Origin: Burkholderia sp. PAMC 26561
GTDB lineage: Bacteria; Pseudomonadota; Gammaproteobacteria; Burkholderiales; Burkholderiaceae
Assembly (NCBI RefSeq): GCF_001557535.2
Contig: NZ_CP014307.1
Location: 682,001 to 746,000 of the forward strand
DNA length: 64,000 nucleotides
Reading direction: 5' to 3'
Notes under the pieces: generated by a model
Database searches by the model: none
Told to the model about the DNA's origin: nothing
What the model saw: the letters and a program-made list of their open reading frames with translations, nothing else
Shown: in pieces, positions 45,349-54,589 of the stretch
Numbering within the stretch: the first letter of the stretch is position 1
Layout of the letters: the number at the start of each line of letters is the position of its first letter
Made by a program: the position numbers and the translations under genes

Positions 45349-46668
45349 ATGAATCGCGAACCCACCCCGCTGCATCCGCTGCTCGCCCGACTGCGCGAAG
45401 CGCGCCAGGCAACCGACGCGCTGTTCGCCGTCGTCAAGCCCGAATTCCTGTATGAACGGCCGATTGCCGAGCGGCATCGGATCGTGTTTTACATTGGTCA
45501 CCTGGAAGCGTTCGACCGGAATCTCTTCGATCAGCGCCTGTTCGACCTGCCCAGCCCCAATGCAGAATTCGATCAGTTGTTCGCATTTGGTATCGATCCT
45601 GTCGACGGCGGCCTGCCAACCGACCAGCCGCAAGACTGGCCGACGCTGGAAGAGATCCGCGCGTATGTGCAGCGTATTCGCGATGACATCGATGCGCGCT
45701 TCGACCCCGTCGAAATTACAAACGGTGCCGACAAGGACGGCAGTTTCGTCGAGCCGGCAATCAAGCCGGAGACGTTGCTGGAAGTTGCGATCGAGCATCG
45801 GCTGATGCATGCCGAGACGCTTGCGTACATGCTGCACCAGTTGCCGCTACACCAGAAAACTGGCCCGAAGGTAACCGAGCAGGAAGCGCGGCATCCCCTC
45901 CATACCGGCTCAAAACGCGAAATGGTCCACGTGCCCGCGGGCACGGCCACGCTCGGCCTTACGCGCGAAAGCGGAACATTTGGCTGGGACAACGAGTTTG
46001 GAGAACACAAGGTGGACGTGCCGGCATTCGAGATAGACCGCAATATGGTGACGAATGCCGACTGGCTCGACTTCATCCGGGCCGATGGATATTCGAACCG
46101 CGATCTCTGGCGCGATGCCGACTGGGCGTGGATCGAGCAGGAAGGCATCGATCAACCCGCGTTCTGGGTCCGGGATTCATCGAATGCGGACGCGTGGAAA
46201 CTGCGAACCATGTTCGACGAGATTGACCTTCCGGCTGACTGGCCCGTCTACGTGAGCCATGCCGAAGCCAGCGCATACGCAAAATGGGCGGGCAAGTCGT
46301 TGCCAACCGAAGCGCAATGGCAACGCGCCGCCGAAGGTGCGCCTCACGTGCAGACAGGCAACTTCGATTTCCGCCGATGGGAACCGTCTCCCGTTCAGGC
46401 GCATCCGGAAAACCGCAGCGCGGCCGGCGTGGAAGGACAGTTCGGCAATGGCTGGGAATGGACATCGACCCCGTTCGGGGCATTACCCGGGTTCGAACCG
46501 TTCTCGTTCTATCTGGGCTACTCGGCGAATTTCTACGACGACCAGCATTACGTGCTCAAAGGCGGCTCGCCACGCACGGCGGCATGCATGCTCAGACCGA
46601 GTTTTCGCAACTGGTTCCAGGCGCATTATCAGTATGTGTATGCCGGGTTCCGTTGCGTGCGCAACTGA
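45349..46668 (+). CDS. EgtB-like nonheme iron enzyme (DinB plus FGE-sulfatase domains)
   Basis: A 439-residue protein with an N-terminal DinB-like helical domain (about residues 5-165) and a C-terminal formylglycine-enzyme-like domain (about 190-439). His51, His150 and His154 fit the three-histidine iron site of EgtB, the sulfoxide synthase of ergothioneine synthesis. FGE landmarks GNGWEWT and VYAGFRCVRN are present. No egtD methyltransferase gene lies nearby, and paralogous groups (OvoA-like, SenA-like) share this layout, so the true product is uncertain. ATG 45349 follows AAAGAG. Not linked by operon to fnr. Confidence 0.85.
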   Translation: MNREPTPLHPLLARLREARQATDALFAVVKPEFLYERPIAERHRIVFYIGHLEAFDRNLFDQRLFDLPSPNAEFDQLFAFGIDPVDGGLPTDQPQDWPTLEEIRAYVQRIRDDIDARFDPVEITNGADKDGSFVEPAIKPETLLEVAIEHRLMHAETLAYMLHQLPLHQKTGPKVTEQEARHPLHTGSKREMVHVPAGTATLGLTRESGTFGWDNEFGEHKVDVPAFEIDRNMVTNADWLDFIRADGYSNRDLWRDADWAWIEQEGIDQPAFWVRDSSNADAWKLRTMFDEIDLPADWPVYVSHAEASAYAKWAGKSLPTEAQWQRAAEGAPHVQTGNFDFRRWEPSPVQAHPENRSAAGVEGQFGNGWEWTSTPFGALPGFEPFSFYLGYSANFYDDQHYVLKGGSPRTAACMLRPSFRNWFQAHYQYVYAGFRCVRN

Positions 46669-46688
46669 CGAGCCGTTACAAATATCAA

Positions 46689-47231
46689 TCAATAGTACGG
46701 ATACGGCGCGTAATAAACCGGCGGTGGCGGCGCGTAATACTGCGGCGGCGGTGCGTAGTAGACCGGCTGCGGCGCATAGACTTGCGGCTGCTGAATCGTG
46801 TTGCCCTTCGATGTCATGCACTGCGCGTAAGCCGCGTCGTATTGACCTTGGAGGCCTGCCGCCGAATACTGGGCGCTGTTCGCACCCGCCGCGCTTCCAA
46901 GCAACAATCCGCTGCCGGCGCCAATCGCCGCGCCCGCTCCCGCATTGCCCGCCGCCGCACCAATCAACGCACCCGCAGCCGCCCCACCGAGCGTGCCCAG
47001 CACGCTGCTGTTGACGCTGTTCGTGGTCGCCGCTTGCGCCGCACCTTGCGGATTACCTGACTGATACGCGTAATTACGGCATTCGTAGTCGTCCGCGCGA
47101 AAAGTCGCGAGCGGTTCGCCCGAACGCGGCAACGCAACAACACTCGGCCCGCTCGGCGGCACGACCGCGCAACCGCTGACCAAAACCACGCCGCCGAGCA
47201 CGGCTGCGCTGAGTAACTTGCCTGAGTTCAT
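46689..47231 (-). CDS. Glycine-zipper lipoprotein with YYAPP tail
   Basis: A 180-residue lipoprotein; lipobox VSGC gives a lipidated cysteine at about residue 21. A glycine-zipper segment (about residues 78-115, GGAAAGALIGAAAGNAG) can insert in membranes. The cysteine motif ECRNYAYQ before it and AYAQCMTSKG after it are shared with the exported protein at 21691. The C-terminus repeats YYAPPP. ATG 47231 is chosen since it begins the signal peptide. The role is unknown, probably outer-membrane envelope. Confidence 0.82.
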   Translation of the reverse strand: MNSGKLLSAAVLGGVVLVSGCAVVPPSGPSVVALPRSGEPLATFRADDYECRNYAYQSGNPQGAAQAATTNSVNSSVLGTLGGAAAGALIGAAAGNAGAGAAIGAGSGLLLGSAAGANSAQYSAAGLQGQYDAAYAQCMTSKGNTIQQPQVYAPQPVYYAPPPQYYAPPPPVYYAPYPYY

Positions 47232-47552
47232 TTCGTGACGATCCAAGGAAACTGAAGTCACGAAAATAGAGCAAATCCGGCCCGATTTGGTTACTCAATG
47301 GTTACTAATCATTTCGCCGGCGACACCGGCCGACCGCAAGCCAAAATCCGAGCAATTCAAACTAACAGGAAAGTCAGGATCTTCACATTAGAAGATGCAC
47401 TTATTACATCTTCGCTCCTGCGGGCCGAGTATGTAGCCATCAAATGTTATCGACCCATCATCCGCACGATGGGAAGTTGACAACAACGCGTGCTTTTTCT
47501 CGCAACGCACAAAAAAATCGCAGGCATTGTCCTGACGAAGGAGACATGCGAC
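47232..47552. other. Divergent intergenic region before the second sugar ABC operon
   Basis: About 320 bases, AT-richer than the surroundings. CCCATC-N8-GATGGG (47454-47473) is a small inverted repeat that could bind the DeoR-type regulator of this operon. No gene is supported. Confidence 0.45.
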
Positions 47553-49130
47553 ATGAGTGAGCCATCCGTGGCCGCTTTATCGCCGGATATGGCCGCGCCG
47601 TTGATACGCGTGGCCGGCGTCACCAAGCGATTTGGTGGCGTGCAGGCGCTTCGCGGCGTGAATCTCGAGGTGCTTCCTGGGGAAGTCCACGCGCTGCTGG
47701 GCGAAAACGGCGCGGGAAAATCGACGCTCATCAAGATCCTGAGCGGCGTACATGCGTGCGATCAGGGCGTGATCGAGATCGACGGCGCACGCGTCGCGTT
47801 CGATTCCCCCGCGAAATCGCGCGATGCCGGCGTCGCCGTGGTCTACCAGGACCTGAGCCTCGTCGAATCGATGTCCGTCGGCGCAAATTTGATGCTCGGC
47901 CGCGAGCCGCGCACGCGCTTCGGCTTCGTCAAGAAACGCGAACTCATGGCGCACGTCGGCGAATTTCTGAAGGCGCATGGCATTCCGCTCGATCCGCGCG
48001 CGATGGTCGGATCACTGCCGTTCGCGTATCGGCAAATGACGGAAATCTGCAAGGCGCTGATGGGCGACGTGCGCGTGCTCATCCTCGATGAACCCACGTC
48101 CGCCCTCACCGGCGGCGAAGAAGAGATCCTCTTCAAGGCGATCCACACGGTGACGGATCGCGGCGTCGGCGTGATTTATGTGACGCATCGGCTCAATGAA
48201 GTGTTCCGTATTTCGCAGCGCGTCACCGTGTTCCGCGACGGCGCCAACGCGGGTTCTTACACGACCGCTCAGACGAACATGAAAGAGCTGGTCGCGGCGA
48301 TCGTCGGACCGGGACATGCCGCAATGCATGCACGGGAAGTTGCAGCGGGCACGCCGCGCGTGCTCGCTTCCGGTCTCGAGGCGAAACCCGTCCTCACCAT
48401 GACCAACGTCAGCAACGACCGTCTGCACGACGTCAGTCTTATGGTGCGCCAGGGCGAAATCCACGGACTCGCCGGCTTGATTGGCAGCGGCCGTACGGAA
48501 ATCCTGCAGACGCTGTTCGGGCTTCGTGAAGTCACCCAGGGCACGCTTGCGATCAACGGACAGCAAGCCGGACGTTTGACGCCTGCCGCCGCCATCAAGC
48601 TTGGCGTTGCGCTCGTGCCGGAAGACCGCCACGTCGAAGGTCTCGTGCTGGACCATTCGATAGAACGGAACCTGACGTTGCCGTGGCTCTCGCTTTTTTC
48701 GCGTGCGGGCTGGCTGCAAAGCCACGCCGCGGCGCGACAGGCGAAAAGCGCGATGAAACTGCTCGCGGTAAAAGCGCCCGGCCCCAACACGCAAGTGAAA
48801 TTCCTCTCCGGCGGCAACCAGCAGAAAGTCGTTTTTGCGAAATGGAACAACCCGCGCCCCACGCTGCTTTTACTCGATGAACCCACCGTCGGCGTGGATG
48901 TCGGCGCGCGCGAAGAGCTCTACGCCGTCGTCCACGACGCTGCGCGCGCGGGGACGGGCGTGCTCGTCGTGTCGTCGGATCTCGACGAACTGCTGCGCCT
49001 GTGCGACCGCATTTCGATCGTCGTGGACGGCGCCATCGTCAACACGGTCGATCGCAAAAACGTCAGCAACGCCGAGGCATTGCATCACCTGATCCAACTC
49101 CCTCGTTTCCAGGAAGAGCCCGCAACATGA
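47553..49130 (+). CDS. Sugar ABC transporter ATP-binding protein (RbsA-like)
   Basis: A 525-residue double ATPase. Walker [10 protein letters not shown] is at about residues 50-58 with Walker B VLILDEPTSAL; the second domain has GLIGSGRTE, signature LSGGNQQK and LLLLDEPTVGVD. AAGGAG lies ahead of the ATG at 47553 with somewhat long spacing; the frame extends further upstream without family sequence. Its ATGA junction overlaps the permease start. First gene of a four-gene operon with permease, binding protein and DeoR regulator. Confidence 0.93.
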   Translation: MSEPSVAALSPDMAAPLIRVAGVTKRFGGVQALRGVNLEVLPGEVHALLGENGAGKSTLIKILSGVHACDQGVIEIDGARVAFDSPAKSRDAGVAVVYQDLSLVESMSVGANLMLGREPRTRFGFVKKRELMAHVGEFLKAHGIPLDPRAMVGSLPFAYRQMTEICKALMGDVRVLILDEPTSALTGGEEEILFKAIHTVTDRGVGVIYVTHRLNEVFRISQRVTVFRDGANAGSYTTAQTNMKELVAAIVGPGHAAMHAREVAAGTPRVLASGLEAKPVLTMTNVSNDRLHDVSLMVRQGEIHGLAGLIGSGRTEILQTLFGLREVTQGTLAINGQQAGRLTPAAAIKLGVALVPEDRHVEGLVLDHSIERNLTLPWLSLFSRAGWLQSHAAARQAKSAMKLLAVKAPGPNTQVKFLSGGNQQKVVFAKWNNPRPTLLLLDEPTVGVDVGAREELYAVVHDAARAGTGVLVVSSDLDELLRLCDRISIVVDGAIVNTVDRKNVSNAEALHHLIQLPRFQEEPAT

Positions 49131-50125
49131 ACGACTCCGTCACGCCGCTCGCGTCCGACCCGCTGACCGCGCAACCGCCCAGCCGCGCGTTGCGAATCGC
49201 GCGGCTTTTGCTGCAGGGCGAACGGCCCTACATGCTGTATGTCGCCTTCGCAATCCTGCTGGTCGTGTTCAGCCTCGCGTCGCCGTGGTTTTTGTCCATC
49301 GACAACTTTCTCAATATCGGGCGGCAGACCGCGCTTGTATCGATCATCGCGATCGGCATGACTTTCGTGATCATCGCGCGGCAGATCGATCTGTCAGTCG
49401 GCTCGACGCTCGCGCTGTCCGGCATGTCCGCCGCGCTCGCAATGGCGCACCTCGGCGACAACTGGATCATCGGCGCGATTGCCGGGATCGGGACCGGCGC
49501 GATCGTGGGCGCGATCAACGGCGTGGTCGTGACGCGGCTGAACATTCCATCGTTTCTCGTGACGCTCGGCACGCTCAGCGCCGCACGTGGACTCGCCCTG
49601 CTCGTCACCACCACGAAGCCGGTCATCATCACCAACGACTCGTTCGTATCGATCTTCGGCGAAGGCGATATCTTCGGCGTGCCGGTACCCATTCTGTGGA
49701 CGCTGCTTGCGGTGATCGGCGGCGTCTTGCTGCTGCATTACAGCGTCTTCGGCCGACGGGTTTATGCCGCAGGCGGCAATCCGACCGCCGCGCTCTACTC
49801 CGGCATCAACATCCGGCGCGTGACAACGATCACCTTCATCCTGACCGGCGCGCTCGCGGGTCTTGCGGCGCTCGTGCTCGCCGCGCGCTCGCATGCCGCG
49901 CGGCCCGACGTGGTGCAAGGACTCGAACTCGATGTCATCGCCTCCGTGACGCTCGGCGGCTGCAGCCTTTTCGGCGGGCGCGGCTTTGTGCTTGGAACCT
50001 TGCTGGGGAGCCTGATCATCGGCACGCTGAACAACGGTCTGGTGCTGCTCGGCGTCAGTTCGTCGCTTCAGCTCGTCATCAAGGGCGCGATCATTGTGGC
50101 GGCGGTGGCTTTCACGAAAAAATAA
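49127..50125 (+). CDS. Sugar ABC transporter permease (RbsC-like)
   Basis: A 332-residue inner-membrane permease. GMTFVIIARQIDLSVGS (about residues 79-95) and the LGGCSLFGGRGFVLGT segment near 280 are family signatures. It begins within the ATPase stop (ATGA), showing tight coupling. The N-terminal 35 residues are cytoplasmic. Confidence 0.93.
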   Translation: MNDSVTPLASDPLTAQPPSRALRIARLLLQGERPYMLYVAFAILLVVFSLASPWFLSIDNFLNIGRQTALVSIIAIGMTFVIIARQIDLSVGSTLALSGMSAALAMAHLGDNWIIGAIAGIGTGAIVGAINGVVVTRLNIPSFLVTLGTLSAARGLALLVTTTKPVIITNDSFVSIFGEGDIFGVPVPILWTLLAVIGGVLLLHYSVFGRRVYAAGGNPTAALYSGINIRRVTTITFILTGALAGLAALVLAARSHAARPDVVQGLELDVIASVTLGGCSLFGGRGFVLGTLLGSLIIGTLNNGLVLLGVSSSLQLVIKGAIIVAAVAFTKK

Positions 50126-50229
50126 CGAGGCACGTCGATGACTCATGATGCAGGAACCATGACAACGTTTCGCATGGTTCCGTGGTGGTGTGGTTAAAAC
50201 TCAGTACACAAAATCAACGGAGACAAATC

Positions 50230-51366
50230 ATGGATCATCGTCGTTCATCAACTTTCGCCATTGCGCTGACCGGCGTCGTGGCCGCGCTCTGCACCACATA
50301 CGCGAGCGCGCAATGCGTGACCGGCTTGCCAGTGGCATCGATCGGACCGTCAACCATCGTGGGCCAGGGACCGAACGGCGAAAAGGCTGCATCGGTCGAT
50401 ACGGTCAAGCTCACCGCCGCCGAAACAGACAAGATCAAGGCAGGCAAATACAAGGTCGGCATTTCCATGCAGACCATGAACCTCGACTGGGCGCAATTAC
50501 AGGTGGCCGGCATCACGGACACGCTCAAGAAATACAACGTGGAAGTGATCGGCGTGGCTTCGGCGGAATATCAGGTCGACAAGCAGATTGCGGATATAGA
50601 GAACACCATTCAGCGTCATCCGGACGGCATCATCTCCATCCCCGTCGATGGCACCGCGACCGCCGCCACCTATAAAAAAGTCTCGCAGGCAGGCATCAAG
50701 CTCGTGTTCATGGACAACGTGCCAACCGGTCTCAAGCATCCCGAACAATATGCCGCCATGGTTTCCGCCGACAGCGAAGGCAACGGTCAGATCGCGGCCA
50801 AGGTGCTGGCGTCGTGCGTGGCAAAGGGCGGTACGATCGGGCTGGTGAATTTTGGCGTCGATTACTTCAGCACGACAGAGCGCACGAAAGCCGTCAATGA
50901 CTGGATGAAAAAGAACCGTCCGGACATCAAGATCAAGCAGGTCGCGTTCACGGATCCGTCGAAGGTCGGACAAATCGCAGGCGACTTCCTGACCGGCAAT
51001 CCGGACGTGAAAGGACTCTTCGCGGTATGGGACCAGCCGGCGCTCGACACGCTCACGTCCATGCGCGCGCAAGGTGTGACGATTCCGATGACGACCGTCG
51101 ACCTGGGTCTCGAATCGGCAATCGAAATTGCGAAGGGCGGACCGCTGAAGGCAACCGGCTCGCAGCGTCCCTACGATCAGGGCGTGGCCGAAGCCATGGC
51201 GATGATGAAGGCCATTCTCGGCCAGACGCCGCCTGCATGGATCGGCGTGCAGTCGTTGCCGGTCGTTCAGTCGAATGTGCTCGAAGCCTACAAGACGGTC
51301 TTCAAGAAAGACCCGCCGGCCCCGCTTGCGGACGCATGCAAGAAGGCCGCGCCCGCCTGCGGCTGA
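50230..51366 (+). CDS. Sugar ABC transporter, periplasmic binding protein
   Basis: A 378-residue binding protein with a signal peptide (about residues 1-27, ending ASAQ). It is longer than RbsB because a 50-residue N-terminal stretch with a cysteine (QCVTG) precedes the first core strand KVGISMQTMN; a C-terminal pair of cysteines (ADACKKAAPACG) could form disulfides with it. This unusual architecture makes it a distinct subgroup. CGGAGA precedes ATG 50230, 104 bases after the permease gene. The ligand is unknown. Confidence 0.9.
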   Translation: MDHRRSSTFAIALTGVVAALCTTYASAQCVTGLPVASIGPSTIVGQGPNGEKAASVDTVKLTAAETDKIKAGKYKVGISMQTMNLDWAQLQVAGITDTLKKYNVEVIGVASAEYQVDKQIADIENTIQRHPDGIISIPVDGTATAATYKKVSQAGIKLVFMDNVPTGLKHPEQYAAMVSADSEGNGQIAAKVLASCVAKGGTIGLVNFGVDYFSTTERTKAVNDWMKKNRPDIKIKQVAFTDPSKVGQIAGDFLTGNPDVKGLFAVWDQPALDTLTSMRAQGVTIPMTTVDLGLESAIEIAKGGPLKATGSQRPYDQGVAEAMAMMKAILGQTPPAWIGVQSLPVVQSNVLEAYKTVFKKDPPAPLADACKKAAPACG

Positions 51367-51485
51367 TCACTTGCTGCTTGTGTTGAGAAGGGTCCCGGCA
51401 GCGCATCCAATGTGCAATGTGCTGTCGGGCGCGGTGGTCCAACCCGCCAGCGAATGGCGCGTCTTCTTTCACGCTTGATCCACGC

Positions 51486-52214
51486 ATGACCAAGAACGAA
51501 CGACTGCGCACGCTTGCCGAGACGCTGCGCGAGCAAAGCGTATTGCGCTTGCGTGAAGCCGCAACGCTGCTCGATGTATCGGAGATGACGGTACGTCGTG
51601 ACATTGCCGCAAGCCCCGGCTTGTTCACCTATCTCGGCGGTTATATTGTTCGGACCTCCGACGTACCCAACCACACAAGCTACACCATCGACGAGGAAAA
51701 GGATCATTTCGCCCAGGCGAAGGCCGAAGCTTCCGCAACGGCGGTGCGAATCGTATCGGACAACGAAACAGTTTTCATAGACTGCGGCACGACGCTGACG
51801 ACGCTCGCACGCATGATTCCGGAGGACCTGCATCTTACGGTGGTCTGTTATTCGCTCAATATCGCTGAAATCCTGCGCCGCAAGTCCAACGTGCGAATGA
51901 TTCTGCTAGGCGGCGTCTATGCTCCGTCGTCGGATTCGTTCGCGAGCGAGGAAAGCATCGACACACTCAAGCGCATGGGGATCAACAAGGCGTTCATGTC
52001 GGCGGGCGGGGTGGATGAAACGCGCGGCGTGACGTGCTGGAACTTCCATGAAGTTGGAATCAAACAGGCTGCAATGGCGAGCGCCGTGGAAAAGCACCTC
52101 GTGATCGATACCAGCAAGATGGGCAAGGTCAAGGCCGTGCGCTTTTCACAACTTGGCGAGTTCGATTCGTTGATCACCGAACGCGGCCAGACCCGCAGAC
52201 CTCTGACTGCCTGA
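51486..52214 (+). CDS. DeoR family transcriptional regulator
   Basis: A 242-residue repressor. The DeoR helix-turn-helix (residues about 5-55, EAATLLDVSEMTVRRDI) is followed by the sugar-phosphate-binding DeoRC domain with FIDCGTTLTTLA and the LLGGVY segment. DeoR proteins sense phosphorylated sugars. It stands 120 bases after the binding protein gene and is likely the regulator of this ABC operon. ATG 51486 gives the normal length. Confidence 0.92.
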   Translation: MTKNERLRTLAETLREQSVLRLREAATLLDVSEMTVRRDIAASPGLFTYLGGYIVRTSDVPNHTSYTIDEEKDHFAQAKAEASATAVRIVSDNETVFIDCGTTLTTLARMIPEDLHLTVVCYSLNIAEILRRKSNVRMILLGGVYAPSSDSFASEESIDTLKRMGINKAFMSAGGVDETRGVTCWNFHEVGIKQAAMASAVEKHLVIDTSKMGKVKAVRFSQLGEFDSLITERGQTRRPLTA

Positions 52215-52539
52215 GCAGAGCGATTCAGCATGATGTCGCGCTATTTCGCGGACATGCCTGATGGCCGTGCGCGTTTCTACTTTCGATAATCTTTGCACGA
52301 TCATTAAAATAATATTTTTTTAGAGAAAATAAGTAAGGTTTCATATAACATTTTGTCGGCTTATTGCGGGCCGGCACTTCAGTTGTCGAGACCGTCCCGG
52401 TGAGCGAATGCCGACTGCAGCCAGCGGCGCCACGCCACCGTTCAAGTGTCGCGAGACCGCTCGCGCGTGCGTTGACGAACCGCCCAGGCCGCAGTTCTCT
52501 TCATAAGAACTCGACAATAAAAGGACTCGCCGGAGCACG
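52215..52539. other. Intergenic region before the ggt gene
   Basis: About 325 bases. A strikingly AT-rich tract (about 52295-52345) stands out from the GC-rich surroundings and may hold the ggt promoter. I see no clean -35/-10 pair and no gene. Confidence 0.5.
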
Positions 52540-54528
52540 ATGAAACGCCACCCCTCCCTGACTCTCGCAACAGCCCTGTCCGCCGCCACACTTCTGCTGA
52601 TCTCCTGCGGCGGTGACTCGGACGACAAACAACCGGTCTCCACAACACCCACTCAGAACACGGCGTGTCTCGCCGTGGACAGCAACGGATCGAGCGTTGT
52701 CATCGGCTCGAATCTGCCGGGTGATCCCTCGCTCCCGGAAGCGGCTTCGGGTTATCGAACAGGTCTAAAGCCGGTTTATTCCAAGACCTATATGGTCACG
52801 ACATCGAACGCGTATGCGAGCGCCGCGGGTTGCGGCGTGCTCACGAAAGGGGGCACTGCGGCCGACGCCGCCGTCGCCGTTCAAGCGGTACTGGGTCTGA
52901 CTGTGCCCGAAGCAACGGGACTGGGTTCGGGAGGCGTGCTGCTCTATTACGACGCGTCGAAGAAAGCGGTACAAGCGTACGACGGCCGCGAGACAGCACC
53001 TGACGCTGCCACGGAAAACTACCTTCGTTATGTCGATGACAACAGCGACCATTCCGCGCCGCAACCGAGCGCACGGGCAAGCGGCCGCTCGATCGGTACG
53101 ATCGGAGTGCCTCGTCTTATCGAGGCGCTGCAGCGCGATCACGGCAAGCTCGCGTGGAAAGACTTGTTCGGCGACGCGATCTCGCTTGCGTCCAACGGGT
53201 TTCCTATCGGCGGACGGCTGGCCGGCGCGATTGCATCGAATGCAAGCAGCCTCAAGCGCGACCCCGAAGCCGCGGCCTACTTTTTCAACGCGGACGGATC
53301 GCCCAAGGCTTTGGGCACGGTGCTGAAGAATCCCGCGTATGCCGCGACGCTTCAAGCGATGGCGAACAACGGCGCAAATGCGCTGTACTCTGGCCAGATC
53401 GCACAGGACATCGTGACGAAGATCGCGGTGACTACCGGCGCCGATGGATCGAAGATCACGCCGGGCAAGACCACGCTCGCCGATCTCGCTGGTTATCAGG
53501 CAAAGGTGCGCGAGCCGATTTGCACGACGTACCGCAGCTACTGGATCTGCGGCATGCCGCCGCCGTCGTCGGGTGGCATTGCGGTTGCGTCCGCGTTGGG
53601 GATTCTCGAGAACTTCAATCTCCAGCAGCAAAAGCCGACGGCCATCGATCTTGAAGGCGGCAAGCCCACAGTTCTGGGCGTCCACCTGATCACCGAAGCC
53701 GAGCGGCTCGCGTATGCAGACCGCGACAAGTACGTGGCCGATACCGATTTCATCCCGCCACCGGGCGGCACGTGGAACACGTTGCTCAACAAGCCGTATC
53801 TGCAGAGCCGCGCTGCGTTGATCAACGTGAACAAGAGCATGGGCACCGCTGCGGCAGGCAACTTCGGCGCGGTTCCGCTTGGCGTGGATAAAACGCTGAT
53901 CGAACACGGCACGAATCAGTTCACCATCGTGGACGGTAGCGGCAACATGGTGACGGCGACCACCACGGTGGAGTCAAGCATGGGCTCGTTTCACATGACC
54001 AACGGCTTCCTGCTAAACAACCAGCTCACCGATTTCTCCGCGAGCCCGACCGATACCACCGGCGCTCTCGTCGCAAATCGTGTGCAGCCTGGCAAGCGGC
54101 CGCGCAGCTCGATGGCCCCGACGCTCGTCTTCAAGATCGCCGCCGATGGATCGAAGGGCGACTTCGTGATGGCGACGGGTTCGCCCGGCGGCGGCACGAT
54201 TCCGCAATATGTGGTCAAGACGGTTGTCGGCGTGCTCGACTGGGGACTGGACGCGCAGCAATCGGCGAATCTGGTCGACTTCGGCGCGAGCAATAGTCCG
54301 ACTACGACGGTAGGCGGCGAGCATCCGAACATCAACACGTCGAACGGCGGCGCGAACGATCCGTTGCTCACCGGTTTGACCGCATTGGGTCATATCGTGT
54401 CCACGGCAGCCCAGGCAAGCGGCGTCAATACGATTCTGCGTACGGGCGTGAATCAGTCGAGCGTCCTGCAAGGCGGCACCGATCCGCGCCGTGAAGGTGT
54501 TGTGCTCGGAGATACGTTCACCCCGTGA
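52540..54528 (+). CDS. ggt: Gamma-glutamyltransferase, predicted lipoprotein
   Basis: A 662-residue Ntn-hydrolase that splits gamma-glutamyl compounds such as glutathione. The signal ends in a lipobox LLISC, so Cys23 is probably lipidated and the enzyme sits on the periplasmic side of a membrane. Thr458 in GTNQFTIVD is the expected autocleavage and catalytic threonine, and the FLLNNQLTDF segment follows in the small subunit. It is longer than the usual 570-580 residues, with an extended N-terminus and insertions. A strong hairpin terminator follows. No neighbour is linked by operon. Confidence 0.93.
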   Translation: MKRHPSLTLATALSAATLLLISCGGDSDDKQPVSTTPTQNTACLAVDSNGSSVVIGSNLPGDPSLPEAASGYRTGLKPVYSKTYMVTTSNAYASAAGCGVLTKGGTAADAAVAVQAVLGLTVPEATGLGSGGVLLYYDASKKAVQAYDGRETAPDAATENYLRYVDDNSDHSAPQPSARASGRSIGTIGVPRLIEALQRDHGKLAWKDLFGDAISLASNGFPIGGRLAGAIASNASSLKRDPEAAAYFFNADGSPKALGTVLKNPAYAATLQAMANNGANALYSGQIAQDIVTKIAVTTGADGSKITPGKTTLADLAGYQAKVREPICTTYRSYWICGMPPPSSGGIAVASALGILENFNLQQQKPTAIDLEGGKPTVLGVHLITEAERLAYADRDKYVADTDFIPPPGGTWNTLLNKPYLQSRAALINVNKSMGTAAAGNFGAVPLGVDKTLIEHGTNQFTIVDGSGNMVTATTTVESSMGSFHMTNGFLLNNQLTDFSASPTDTTGALVANRVQPGKRPRSSMAPTLVFKIAADGSKGDFVMATGSPGGGTIPQYVVKTVVGVLDWGLDAQQSANLVDFGASNSPTTTVGGEHPNINTSNGGANDPLLTGLTALGHIVSTAAQASGVNTILRTGVNQSSVLQGGTDPRREGVVLGDTFTP

Positions 54529-54535
54529 CCGCTTG

Positions 54536-54572
54536 CGCGTGCATTCTTTTTATCTCGAATGCACGCGTTTAT
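54536..54572 (+). terminator. Terminator hairpin after ggt
   Basis: CGCGTGCATTC and GAATGCACGCG form a perfect 11-bp stem with a 10-base loop, then TTTATAG. It lies between the convergent ggt and tetR genes and may serve both. Confidence 0.68.
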
Positions 54573-54589
54573 AGATCAGGCGGAACACC

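Noticed and set aside
47454..47473. CCCATC-N8-GATGGG as a terminator
   Set aside because: It has no T tract and no gene ends next to it; kept only as a weak operator candidate.
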